From Romboutsia sp. CE17 (lineage in GTDB: Bacteria; Bacillota; Clostridia; Peptostreptococcales; Peptostreptococcaceae): 64,000 bases of DNA. Where the stretch lies: positions 620,001 through 684,000 of the forward strand of contig NZ_CP051144.1 in the NCBI RefSeq assembly GCF_012317385.1, written 5' to 3'. The notes beneath the pieces are model-generated. The model saw nothing but the letters and a program-made list of their open reading frames with translations, was not told where the DNA came from and searched no databases. A program made the position numbers and the translations under genes. Each line of letters begins with the position of its first letter. The stretch's first letter is position 1. Positions 48,797 to 57,515 of the stretch are shown here, piece by piece.

Positions 48797-50098
48797 TTGA
48801 TAAGCTATATAAGGGGATACTATGTGATAACGTTAGAAGGAGTGGAAATAGAAAGATTTTTAAATTATCTTATAAGAAACAATATAAATGTCTACAATGT
48901 AGGTAGAATTAGCTCGACTAAAATACAATTTTGTGTAGACAGAGAAGATATGAAAAGATTTAAAAATGCATATAGAGGAAGTAATTTTAAAATTAAAGTA
49001 AAACAAAAGACTGGAATTCCTTTTATAATAAAAAGGATTTATAAATATAAAGGCATGTGGATTTGTGCAATAATATCATTAATGATACTAATGGCTACTT
49101 CGCAGTTTGTAACAGATATATATATTGATTGCCCAGAGGGGATAAAGCAAGAAGAGGTAAGGAAAGAACTTTATAAATTAGGCCTTAAACCAGGTATATA
49201 TAAAAAAAATATAGATAGAAAGAAAATTAGAGATAGTGTAATGGTTACATTTGATGAAATTGCTTACATCTCTGTGAATGTAAAAGGAACTAATGTATTT
49301 GTAACTATAACTAAAAAAGCAGAAACATTGTCATCTCAAGAGCAATCAAATTATTGTAATATAATTGCGGAAAAAAGTGGTATAATAGAAAAGGTAATAC
49401 CTAGAAGTGGTAATGCAGTAGTAGAGGAAGGTACTATAGTTCAAAAGGGTGACTTGTTAGTAAGAGGTTCAAATACAAAAGCTTTGCCAGAAGTTTGGGC
49501 TACGACTTTTTATGAGGTTAAAAAAAGTGCAAGCTATATTGATACTAAACAAGAAAAAACAGGAAAAAGTAAGAATATATATACCATAACTTTCTATGAT
49601 AAAAAATTCGATATTAGGAGAAATATAAAATATAAGGACTATATTATTGAAAATAAAGAACTAAAGTTAACCTTAGGAAATTATACTTTTCCACTTAAAA
49701 TAAATATAAGTACTTTTCATGAAGTTAATAATGTAAAAATAGAAAAAAATGAAGCTGAATTAAAGGAAGAGTTAAGACAACAAGCTTTGAAAGAGCTTGA
49801 CTACATAATACCTGCTTCTGCAAAGTATACCGATGTAAAAGACGAATATAAAGTAAATAAAAATATGTTAGAATATTTAGTAACAGTACATACTAGTGAA
49901 AATATTTCACAAGTTTATAATCTTAGTAAATCAGAAGCAGAGCAGATGATAAAAGATGAAAATAAAAAAATTGAAGAATCTGGAGAAACAGTTCCTTCTA
50001 ATCCTGATAAAAGAATGATAGATGATATAAGAAATGAATTTCAAGATAAAGAAGAGAATAAAGAAAATGAAGATAATAAGGATTCTAATAATAATTAA
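48797..50098 (+). CDS. yqfD: Sporulation protein YqfD
   Basis: 433-residue membrane protein of the YqfD/SpoIV-associated family. The N-terminal cytoplasmic domain (about 1-90) is followed by one membrane helix (WICAIISLMILMATSQFV, about 93-110) and a large extracytoplasmic region with a FtsQ/POTRA-like segment and the typical IAEKSGIIEKVIPRSGNAVVEEG; the C terminus is a charged tail. The start is TTG, eight bases after aggagg. yqfC is 12 bases upstream, and phoH follows. Confidence 0.93.
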   Translation: MISYIRGYYVITLEGVEIERFLNYLIRNNINVYNVGRISSTKIQFCVDREDMKRFKNAYRGSNFKIKVKQKTGIPFIIKRIYKYKGMWICAIISLMILMATSQFVTDIYIDCPEGIKQEEVRKELYKLGLKPGIYKKNIDRKKIRDSVMVTFDEIAYISVNVKGTNVFVTITKKAETLSSQEQSNYCNIIAEKSGIIEKVIPRSGNAVVEEGTIVQKGDLLVRGSNTKALPEVWATTFYEVKKSASYIDTKQEKTGKSKNIYTITFYDKKFDIRRNIKYKDYIIENKELKLTLGNYTFPLKINISTFHEVNNVKIEKNEAELKEELRQQALKELDYIIPASAKYTDVKDEYKVNKNMLEYLVTVHTSENISQVYNLSKSEAEQMIKDENKKIEESGETVPSNPDKRMIDDIRNEFQDKEENKENEDNKDSNNN

Positions 50099-50128
50099 AA
50101 CTAATAAATTTGAGGAGGACTAAGTCTA

Positions 50129-51136
50129 TTGATAATACAAAAGAAATTCATAGTATCAGAAGAAAAGTTTGAAAGAGAACTATTTGGGAATTTTGATGAA
50201 AATGTTAAATTAATAGAAGAAGCACTAAATATAGATGTTATCTTAAGAGAAGGCAATATAGTTTTAATGGGTGAAGAGAAAAATGTTGACTCTGCACTTA
50301 AGCTTATGAATGAGCTTCATCAAGCTGTATCTAATGGTAGAACTTTAGATAAGCAAAATATATCTTATTCACTGTCTCTTTTATTAGAAGGAAGTGAAAA
50401 TAAGATAAAAGAGCTAGAAAATACAGTTGTAATAACTCAAAAAGGAAAATCAATTCAGCCTAAAACTTTAGGACAAAAAGAGTATATTAAATTAATTGAA
50501 AATAATGATATAACTTTTGGTATTGGACCTGCTGGAACAGGTAAGACATATTTAGCAGTAGCTATGGCTGTAAAAGCTTTCAAAAAAGATGAAGTTAGTA
50601 GAATAATACTTACAAGACCAGCAGTAGAGGCAGGAGAAAGTTTAGGATTTTTACCAGGAGATTTAAAAGATAAAGTAGACCCGTATTTAAGACCTTTATA
50701 CGATGCACTATTTGATATGATAGGTCCTGATAAGTTTAATAAATATTTGGAAAGAGGTACTATAGAAGTTGCGCCTCTTGCGTTTATGAGAGGTAGAACA
50801 CTTGATAATGCATTTATAATCTTAGATGAAGCTCAAAATACAACTCCAGAGCAAATGAAGATGTTTTTAACTAGACTTGGATTTGGATCAAAGGCTGTAG
50901 TGACAGGAGATATTACTCAAACTGATTTACCTAATAAGAACAAAAGCGGTCTGATCCAAGCTAGAAAGGTTTTAAAAGATGTTCCTGGAATTGGAGATAT
51001 AACTTTAAGTGATAAAGATGTTGTAAGACATGAATTAGTACAAAGAATAATAAGAGCATATGATAAATTTGATAAAGAAGAAGAATTAAAAAGAGAAAAA
51101 ACAAAAGAAAGACTTTCTTCAAAAAATAATAAATAG
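50129..51136 (+). CDS. phoH: PhoH family ATPase
   Basis: 335-residue P-loop protein (PhoH/YqfE type), putative RNA-associated ATPase. The N-terminal KH-like region (about 10-75) is followed by Walker A GPAGTGKTYLA (about 131-141) and Walker B FIILDEAQNTTPEQMKMFLTR. The start is TTG behind the SD gaggagga. It lies 23 bases before ybeY; phoH-ybeY pairing is widely conserved and suggests a link to RNA processing. Confidence 0.94.
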   Translation: MIIQKKFIVSEEKFERELFGNFDENVKLIEEALNIDVILREGNIVLMGEEKNVDSALKLMNELHQAVSNGRTLDKQNISYSLSLLLEGSENKIKELENTVVITQKGKSIQPKTLGQKEYIKLIENNDITFGIGPAGTGKTYLAVAMAVKAFKKDEVSRIILTRPAVEAGESLGFLPGDLKDKVDPYLRPLYDALFDMIGPDKFNKYLERGTIEVAPLAFMRGRTLDNAFIILDEAQNTTPEQMKMFLTRLGFGSKAVVTGDITQTDLPNKNKSGLIQARKVLKDVPGIGDITLSDKDVVRHELVQRIIRAYDKFDKEEELKREKTKERLSSKNNK

Positions 51137-51159
51137 ATAAGGAATAAGTAGGTGTAAGT

Positions 51160-51624
51160 ATGAAACTTATAATAGACGATAGACAAGATAAACTTCAAGT
51201 TAGTGAAGAACTTATAGAGAAAATAAAAGATATAATACTAGAATGTTTAGATTATGAAGGATATGATGATGACTATGATATAAGCTTATCTTTTGTAGAT
51301 AATAAAGAAATACATGAGTTAAATAAACTATATAGAGGAATAGATAGACCTACGGATGTATTATCATTTCCTATGTTAGATGAGGAACTTGATTTTGATA
51401 TTGAGTTGGAGGAAAAATCACTAGGTGATATAGTTATTTCCTTAGAGAGAGCATTTGAACAAAGTGTAGATTATAATCATAGTTTTGAAAGAGAAGTTTG
51501 TTTTTTAGTATGTCATAGCATGTTCCATCTTTTAGGATATGATCATGACACAGAAGAAAATACAAAGGAAATGAGAGAAAAAGAAGAATACATACTAAAC
51601 AAGTTAAGCATAACAAGGGAGTAA
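51160..51624 (+). CDS. ybeY: Endoribonuclease YbeY (rRNA maturation)
   Basis: 154-residue metalloprotein acting in 16S rRNA 3' maturation and ribosome quality control. The zinc motif H3xH5xH is HSMFHLLGYDH; the canonical HGxLHLxGYDH has Gly where this has Ser. YRGIDRPTDVLSFPM is the other family signature. The SD taggtg precedes the ATG. It overlaps no gene; the DgkA-PAP2 gene starts four bases later. Confidence 0.95.
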   Translation: MKLIIDDRQDKLQVSEELIEKIKDIILECLDYEGYDDDYDISLSFVDNKEIHELNKLYRGIDRPTDVLSFPMLDEELDFDIELEEKSLGDIVISLERAFEQSVDYNHSFEREVCFLVCHSMFHLLGYDHDTEENTKEMREKEEYILNKLSITRE

Positions 51625-51628
51625 TTTT

Positions 51629-52351
51629 ATGAAAGTAAAAAAAACTCGACAAGGTATAATTAAAGCTTTTAATGCGGCTATTGAGGGTATAATATACACC
51701 TTCAAATTCGAGAGAAATATGAAGATTCATTATTGCTTAGCTGCAGCAGTTTTAATAGGAAGTTTATTCTTCAAATTAAATAAAGTTGAAATGTTAATAC
51801 TACTGTTTTCTATTAGTTTAGTAGTTATAACTGAAATGTTCAATACTGCTATAGAAAAAACTATAGATATGGTAACTGATGAATATCATCCTCTTGCGAA
51901 AATAGCGAAGGATGTTGCAGCAGGTGCTGTTGTAATTGCAGCACTTAACTCTGTTGTTGTTGGTTATATGTTATTTTATGATCAATTAACAGATATATCT
52001 AAATCTTTAATTTTTACAATAAGAAAATCTGAACCACATGTAACTTTAATATGTATAGTATTAGTGTTAATATCAGTAGTAGTAGTAAAGGCACTTACTT
52101 CTACAGGAACTCCTTTAAAAGGTGGAATGCCAAGTGGTCACGCAGCATTAGCATTTGCTATGGCAACCGCAATAACTATGATGACAGAAAGACCAGTAGC
52201 TGCAACCTTAGCTTATATAATGGCTATATTAGTTGCTCAAAGTAGAATAGAAGGTAAAATACATACTTTTTGGGAGACAATTGCAGGTGCATTACTAGGT
52301 ATACTAATAGGTATTCTAGTTTTCCAAATAAAAATAATTAACTTTTACTAA
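51629..52351 (+). CDS. Fused diacylglycerol/undecaprenol kinase and PAP2 phosphatase
   Basis: 240-residue membrane protein joining two enzymes. Residues 1-120 are DgkA-type, with FKFERNMKIHYCLAAAV and MFNTAIEKTIDMVTDEYHPL. Residues about 130-240 are a PAP2 phosphatase, with KGGMPSGHAALAFAMA and SRIEGKIHTFWETIAG giving the acid-phosphatase motifs. In Firmicutes DgkA phosphorylates undecaprenol and PAP2 enzymes dephosphorylate undecaprenyl pyrophosphate, so the fusion fits a lipid-carrier recycling role; this is inference. The SD aaggga precedes the ATG. It ends at a terminator; era is next. Confidence 0.9.
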   Translation: MKVKKTRQGIIKAFNAAIEGIIYTFKFERNMKIHYCLAAAVLIGSLFFKLNKVEMLILLFSISLVVITEMFNTAIEKTIDMVTDEYHPLAKIAKDVAAGAVVIAALNSVVVGYMLFYDQLTDISKSLIFTIRKSEPHVTLICIVLVLISVVVVKALTSTGTPLKGGMPSGHAALAFAMATAITMMTERPVAATLAYIMAILVAQSRIEGKIHTFWETIAGALLGILIGILVFQIKIINFY

Positions 52352-52402
52352 AATAATTAATAATTAAAGTAGCCTAAATATATTGTGCACAAATACTAAT
52401 AC

Positions 52403-52434
52403 AAAAAAAGAAGTCTACATGACTTCTTTTTTTA
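52403..52434 (+). terminator. Intrinsic terminator after the DgkA-PAP2 gene
   Basis: Perfect stem aaaaaaagaagtc/gacttcttttttt with loop tacat. Confidence 0.93.
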
Positions 52435-52638
52435 TGTTATAATGTAAGGTACTAAAGAAAGATGATAATAATAATTATAGTAAGAATATTTGTTACTTAT
52501 ACCTTATAATATAAATTTATATAGATGAAAGTATGATAAAAATATATGAAAGTAGCATAAAAGAATTATTACCATATTACTTCATAGGAAGTGACTTTAA
52601 AAAATAATAATTGATGACAAAAGATAGGAGACTTATAA

Positions 52639-53529
52639 ATGTTTAAATCAGGATTTGTTAGTATAGTAGGAAGACCTAATGTTGGTAAATCTACTCTTAT
52701 GAATAATGTAGTAGGAGAAAAAATTGCAATAATGAGTGATAAACCTCAAACTACTAGAAACACTATACAGGCAGTGTTTACAGATGAAAAATGTCAAATT
52801 GTATTCTTAGATACACCGGGTATTCATAAACCTAAAACTAAATTAGGAGAATATATGGTTAAATCTGCAACAGATGCATTTAAAAATGTTGATGTAGTAA
52901 TATATGTTGTAGATGAGTCTAAAAAAATAGGACCTGGAGATAGAAAAATAATAGAAGACTTAAGAAGTGTAAAGGCACCTGTTATTCTTGTAATAAATAA
53001 GATAGATCAATTACAAGAAAGTGAAGTGTTTGATTTAATTAAGATGTATCATTCAGAAGGAGTATTTAAAGAAATAGTACCAATATCAGCTCTTAAGGGT
53101 AGAAATGTAAAAGAATTAATCAAAGTAGTACAAAATTACTTAGAAGAAGGTCCAAAATACTTCCCAGATTATATGATAACTGATCAACCAGAAAGAGTAT
53201 TAGTATCTGAGCTTATAAGAGAAAAAGTACTTCATTATGTACACGATGAAATTCCTCATGGTGTTGCGGTAGAAATAGAAAAAATGAAATCTAGAAATGA
53301 TAAACAAATAGTTGATATTTCTGCAGTTATATATTGTGAAAGAGATTCTCATAAAGGTATAATAATAGGGAAGAATGGTAGAAAATTAAAGGGTATAGGT
53401 AAATCAGCTAGAGAAGATATCGAATTACTTTTAGGTTCTCAAATAAATCTTCAACTATGGGTTAAAGTAAAAGAAAATTGGAGAAATTTACAAAATTATG
53501 TAAGTAATTTTGGATATACTGATAAATAA
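52639..53529 (+). CDS. era: GTPase Era
   Basis: Ribosome assembly GTPase that binds the 3' end of 16S rRNA. It has 296 residues, the normal length. G1 is GRPNVGKST (11-19), followed by KPQTTRNTI, DTPGIHKPKT and NKID; the C-terminal KH domain contains GIIIGKNGRKLKGIGKSAR. The SD ataggag precedes the ATG. Unlike B. subtilis, cdd is absent between dgkA and era. Confidence 0.97.
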   Translation: MFKSGFVSIVGRPNVGKSTLMNNVVGEKIAIMSDKPQTTRNTIQAVFTDEKCQIVFLDTPGIHKPKTKLGEYMVKSATDAFKNVDVVIYVVDESKKIGPGDRKIIEDLRSVKAPVILVINKIDQLQESEVFDLIKMYHSEGVFKEIVPISALKGRNVKELIKVVQNYLEEGPKYFPDYMITDQPERVLVSELIREKVLHYVHDEIPHGVAVEIEKMKSRNDKQIVDISAVIYCERDSHKGIIIGKNGRKLKGIGKSAREDIELLLGSQINLQLWVKVKENWRNLQNYVSNFGYTDK

Positions 53530-53540
53530 GGGTGGATTAT

Positions 53541-54920
53541 ATGGATAGGAAACAAGATATTTCCAAGGATTTACTAAGTGAAGTTAAGTCTTTAATTGAT
53601 AACAATAAAATATTGGAGTTAAGGGAATTACTTGAAGAGTATCATATAATAGATATATTCGATATAATGGAATATCTAGATGAAGATATGAAAGTTAAGT
53701 TATTTGAGGTACTTCCAATAGATATGTCAGCTTCAATATTAGAAGAATGTGATGTTGAATTATTTAAAACAATATTATCAAAATTAGATATAGAACATCG
53801 TAAAAATATATTAGAATTAATGTCTCTAGATGATATGGCAGATATGTTAAGTCAATTAGAAGAAGACGAAAGACAAGGCGTAATGGAACTTTTAAGCCAA
53901 GAAGATGCAGATGATGTAAAAGAATTATTAATATATGAAGAAGATTCTTCTGGTGGAATAATGACTACAGGATATATAGAAGTAAACAAAGATATGACAG
54001 CTAAAGAAGCTATAGAACATCTGAGAAAGAATGCATTAGATGCTGAAACTATTTATTATATTTACGTTGTAGATAATGACGAAAAATTAGTTGGAGTTAT
54101 ATCTTTAAGAGAATTAATAACAGCAAGGGATTCTAATATTGTTGAAGAACTGATGAGTGAAAATATCATATCGGTATATGTAGATGAAGATAGAGAAGAA
54201 GCTGTTAGATTAGTATCAAAATATGACTTGTTAGCTATTCCTGTAATAGATAGACATAAAAAAATAAAAGGTATAATAACTGTAGATGATATAATAGATG
54301 TAATGGAAGAAGAAGCTACAGAAGATATGTATAAGTTTGCGGGTTCATCAGAACATGAAGTGGAATTAATAGAAAAAATTAATCCTACGCCAAGAGAACA
54401 AATTTTTTCTTCTGTTAGAGCTAGAATTACATGGCTTATAATTACCTTAATAGGAGGATTAATATCTACAGCTATAATATCTAATTTAGACTTCATAACT
54501 AATCCCAAATATGCACCGATAATATTTTTTATACCAGTAGTAATCGGTATGGGTGGAAATATAGGAACACAATCGTCAGCTCTAACTGTTATGACATTAT
54601 CAAATAAAAATTTAGACTATACAAATGTTATAAGAGAAGGGGTAGTTGGGATTATTACAGGTATATTATGTAGTATTATAATAGCAGTAGCAGCGTTTAT
54701 TTTTATAAAAGATAAAGGTATTGTTTTAGTTGTATCACTATCTTTATTTATAAATATGATAGTAGGTGCGATGATTGGTGCATTTATGCCAGCATTATTG
54801 AAGAGAATGGATGTAGATCCATCTATAATTTCAGCACCGTTAATATCAACTTTACTTGATATTACAGGAGTAACTGTGTATTTTATAATAACTTCTCTTG
54901 TATTGTCAAAAATTGTATAA
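53541..54920 (+). CDS. mgtE: Magnesium transporter MgtE
   Basis: Mg2+ channel of the inner membrane gated by cytoplasmic Mg2+. It has 459 residues: N-terminal superhelical MgtE_N domain (about 15-130), tandem CBS domains (about 135-255, with the TTGYIEVNKDMTAKEAIEHL linker), a plug helix, and five membrane helices (about 285-459) with the selectivity-filter region FIPVVIGMGGNIGTQSSAL. The start is ATG 53541 after the SD agggtgg; the GTG at 53532 is within it. It lies 11 bases after era, an unusual neighbour. Confidence 0.94.
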   Translation: MDRKQDISKDLLSEVKSLIDNNKILELRELLEEYHIIDIFDIMEYLDEDMKVKLFEVLPIDMSASILEECDVELFKTILSKLDIEHRKNILELMSLDDMADMLSQLEEDERQGVMELLSQEDADDVKELLIYEEDSSGGIMTTGYIEVNKDMTAKEAIEHLRKNALDAETIYYIYVVDNDEKLVGVISLRELITARDSNIVEELMSENIISVYVDEDREEAVRLVSKYDLLAIPVIDRHKKIKGIITVDDIIDVMEEEATEDMYKFAGSSEHEVELIEKINPTPREQIFSSVRARITWLIITLIGGLISTAIISNLDFITNPKYAPIIFFIPVVIGMGGNIGTQSSALTVMTLSNKNLDYTNVIREGVVGIITGILCSIIIAVAAFIFIKDKGIVLVVSLSLFINMIVGAMIGAFMPALLKRMDVDPSIISAPLISTLLDITGVTVYFIITSLVLSKIV

Positions 54921-54948
54921 TAACTTTTAACAACTTTATGTATTATTT

Positions 54949-54997
54949 ACCCTCTTCTTACTTAAAATATAAATATAATCGTAAGAAGGGGGTTTTT
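54949..54997 (+). terminator. Terminator-like hairpin overlapping the yqzL ribosome binding site
   Basis: A 13-bp stem accctcttcttac (54949-54961) with gtaagaagggggt (54981-54993, one G-T wobble), a 19-base loop and five T. The 3' arm contains the SD (aaggggg) of the yqzL gene starting at 55002. It can terminate mgtE transcripts and would mask the SD in any read-through RNA. The loop holds a tataat (54974-54979), which may be the -10 of a separate promoter. Confidence 0.75.
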
Positions 54998-55001
54998 AAA
55001 A

Positions 55002-55157
55002 ATGAACAATTTGTGTTGGGATATTTTTAAAAAGACTGGAAGTATAGAAGCCTTTTTATACTTGAACGATTTTAAAAACATCAATGAAGAAAATAATCAG
55101 TCGAGGGAGATAGATAGCAATTATGATAATCTTGAACACCCAAGGGATAGTTCTTAA
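55002..55157 (+). CDS. yqzL: YqzL-like small protein
   Basis: 51-residue protein recognised by [18 protein letters not shown], close to the YqzL pattern (W..F..TG.I..YL), and by its place just upstream of recO, the era-yqzL-recO order of B. subtilis. Function is unknown. The SD aaggggg lies about nine bases before ATG, inside a hairpin. Its 3' end overlaps the recO start by 35 bases, so the two are translationally coupled. Confidence 0.75.
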   Translation: MNNLCWDIFKKTGSIEAFLYLNDFKNINEENNQSREIDSNYDNLEHPRDSS

Positions 55158-55896
55158 AGCCGTTAGGTACAAAGAAAATGACGTAATCTTAACCATATTT
55201 ACAAGAAAATTGGGGAAAATAGCTGCAATGGCTAAAGGGGCAAAAAAAAATAAAAGTTCATTGCTTTCATCATCGCAGCTCTTTTCTTATTCAAATTATA
55301 CTTTAAAAAAATATGGTAATATGTACAGAGTAAGTCAAAGTGATGTAATAAAAAGTTTTTATGACTTATCTTATGATTTAGAAGCATTTTCATATGCTAC
55401 GTATATTACTAAATTAGTCGAATCATCTACATTAGAAAATCAAACTAATAATAGATTATTTGTATTATTAGCTCAAACTTTATATTTATATACTCAAGAA
55501 AATATAGATAAGCAATTTATAACTAGAGCGTTTGAATTAAAGTTTTTGGATTACATAGGCTTTAGACCAATTGTGAATAGGTGTAGTAATTGCGGTTCTA
55601 AAGATAATCAAGAATATGTTTTTAATTCATATGAAGGTGGAATATTATGTAAAACATGTAGTACTATTTTTGATGAAAATCAAAAAATTGATATAACAAC
55701 TGTAAAGCTTATGGAATATATATTAAGTAATGACATATTAAGATGTAGCAAAGCAAAAGTGTCAAAATATATTATCTATGAGTTACATCGTATACTAAAA
55801 CAGTATCTTATGATTTATATTGATAATATTAATTTTAAATCGCTACACTTATTACATGAAATAGAAAATAATAAGGGAGTTGATAATTATGAGTAG
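55123..55896 (+). CDS. recO: DNA repair protein RecO
   Basis: Recombination mediator that loads RecA with RecR. It has 257 residues. The N-terminal OB fold has [23 protein letters not shown] and [12 protein letters not shown]; the central helical region is followed by a four-Cys zinc site CSNCGSK...CKTC (about 149-185). ATG 55123 lies within the end of yqzL; the nearest SD (gaggga) is somewhat far, so coupling to yqzL translation is likely. Its 3' end overlaps the next gene's start by eight bases. Confidence 0.94.
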   Translation: MIILNTQGIVLKAVRYKENDVILTIFTRKLGKIAAMAKGAKKNKSSLLSSSQLFSYSNYTLKKYGNMYRVSQSDVIKSFYDLSYDLEAFSYATYITKLVESSTLENQTNNRLFVLLAQTLYLYTQENIDKQFITRAFELKFLDYIGFRPIVNRCSNCGSKDNQEYVFNSYEGGILCKTCSTIFDENQKIDITTVKLMEYILSNDILRCSKAKVSKYIIYELHRILKQYLMIYIDNINFKSLHLLHEIENNKGVDNYE

Positions 55897-56476
55897 CAAA
55901 ATAACCATAGAAAGTATAGATGCAGTATATCAAAGAATACCTAATGCTACGTATTCTGAAGCAAAAGAAGCATTACAACAATGTGATGGAGATGTTTTAG
56001 AAGCAATAATACTCCTAGAATCTAAAAAAGGAACTTCTGGAGTTAAGAAAGCTAAAAAAACAGTTGAAGATGTATTTGGAAAAGATGGAGAACAAATAAA
56101 ATTTCAATTAAAAGAACTTCTTAGAAAAAGTAGTGTAATAAGAGTAATAGTAGATAAAAATGGAAAAACTATAATTAATATACCTTTAACAGTAGGAGTA
56201 GTAGGTCTAGCTTTAGGTCCATTAGTTACATTAGCAGGATTATCTGTAGCTATGATAGGGAAATGTAATATTAAAGTAGAAAATGAAGATGATGGAACTA
56301 CTGTTGATTTAGGAGAATTAACTGAAGAAAAATTAAATATATTAAAAGATATGATAAGCCACGCGGCTAAAGACGTAAAAGATGTCGTTAATGAGAAAAA
56401 TAAAGATGACAAAGACATAACAGATGAACTTATAAAGGAAACAGAAATTCAAAAAAAAGAAGATAAAGAAGAATAA
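55889..56476 (+). CDS. UBA-like/DUF4342 domain protein
   Basis: 195-residue protein with a UBA-like helical bundle at about 8-45 ([23 protein letters not shown], the pattern seen in NAC and EF-Ts), a DUF4342 domain at about 60-135 with a hydrophobic Gly/Leu-rich stretch ([16 protein letters not shown]), and a charged coiled tail. Function is unknown; the hydrophobic part may associate with the membrane. The start is ATG 55889, nine bases after aagggag; TTG 55880 abuts that SD. It is the last gene of the recO unit. Confidence 0.85.
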   Translation: MSSKITIESIDAVYQRIPNATYSEAKEALQQCDGDVLEAIILLESKKGTSGVKKAKKTVEDVFGKDGEQIKFQLKELLRKSSVIRVIVDKNGKTIINIPLTVGVVGLALGPLVTLAGLSVAMIGKCNIKVENEDDGTTVDLGELTEEKLNILKDMISHAAKDVKDVVNEKNKDDKDITDELIKETEIQKKEDKEE

Positions 56477-56549
56477 TAGATATTATCTATCTATATTGAC
56501 AAATTTTGAATGATTTGATATTCTAAAAGTTATAAAAGAACTCTTAATG

Positions 56550-56583
56550 AGCCTTTCGTGTAGACGAAAGGCTTTGTTATTAT
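56550..56583 (+). terminator. Intrinsic terminator before glyQ
   Basis: Perfect 10-bp GC-containing stem agcctttcgt/acgaaaggct, loop gtag, then ttgttatt. No T-box features are present around it, so it is read as the terminator of the recO unit. Confidence 0.85.
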
Positions 56584-56636
56584 TATTAAACTACGATGTT
56601 TATTAAATAGAATTTAAGTTAATAGGAGGTATTCTT

Positions 56637-57515
56637 ATGAATTTTCAAGAGATGATACTTGCGCTACAAAATTACTGGTCAAAACAAGGATGTATAATGA
56701 TGCAACCATATGACGTTGAAAAAGGAGCTGGGACTATGAACCCAAATACTCTTTTAAGATCATTAGGACCAGAGCCTTGGAGTGTATGTTATGTAGAACC
56801 ATCTAGAAGACCTGCAGATGGGAGATATGGAGAAAATCCAAATAGATTATACCAACATCATCAATTCCAAGTTATATTAAAACCATCTCCAGATAATATA
56901 CAAGAACTATATTTAGGTAGTTTAGAGGCTATAGGAATAAATCCTTTAGAGCATGATATAAGATTTGTTGAAGATAACTGGGAATCAACTACAGTTGGAG
57001 CTTGGGGACTTGGATGGGAAGTTTGGCTAGATGGAATGGAAATAACTCAATTTACATATTTCCAACAAGTTGGAGGTATAGAATGCGAGCTTGAGACTGG
57101 AGAAATTACATACGGCTTAGAGAGACTTGCGATGTATATACAAGAGGTAGATAGTGTTTATGACTTAAAGTGGAACGATCACATAACTTATGGAGATGTA
57201 TTTAAGCAAGCTGAATATGAAAATTCTGTATATGCATTTGAAGAATGTGATGCAGATATGTTATTTAACTTGTTCGATACATATGAAAAAGAGGCTTTGA
57301 AACTTATAGAAAGAGGATTAGTAGTTCCTTCTTATGATTATGTATTAAAGTGCTCACATACATTCAATACTTTAGATGCAAGAGGCGCTATAGGAGTTAG
57401 CCAAAGAGCATCATTTATAGGAAGAGTTAGAAATATGGCTAGAGCGGTTTCTTCTTTATATGTTAAACAAAGAGAGGAAATGGGATATCCTCTTTTAAAG
57501 GAAGGTGACAAATAA
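56637..57515 (+). CDS. glyQ: Glycyl-tRNA synthetase, alpha subunit
   Basis: Catalytic subunit of the bacterial alpha2beta2 GlyRS. It has 292 residues. Class II features include [53 protein letters not shown] and [21 protein letters not shown]. The SD aggaggt precedes the ATG. Its TAA overlaps the glyS ATG by one base (TAATG), so the subunits are coupled. Confidence 0.97.
   Translation: MNFQEMILALQNYWSKQGCIMMQPYDVEKGAGTMNPNTLLRSLGPEPWSVCYVEPSRRPADGRYGENPNRLYQHHQFQVILKPSPDNIQELYLGSLEAIGINPLEHDIRFVEDNWESTTVGAWGLGWEVWLDGMEITQFTYFQQVGGIECELETGEITYGLERLAMYIQEVDSVYDLKWNDHITYGDVFKQAEYENSVYAFEECDADMLFNLFDTYEKEALKLIERGLVVPSYDYVLKCSHTFNTLDARGAIGVSQRASFIGRVRNMARAVSSLYVKQREEMGYPLLKEGDK

Noticed and set aside
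52533-52607. 24-codon open frame before era
   Set aside because: Weak SD, AT-rich, no family resemblance; too little to support a gene.
54062-54508. 148-residue minus-strand open frame inside mgtE
   Set aside because: Shadow frame with Ser/Ile-rich low-complexity sequence opposite well-conserved CBS domains.
56477-56636. T-box riboswitch before glyQ
   Set aside because: No TGGAACCGCG-like antiterminator sequence and too short a leader; only a plain terminator is present.
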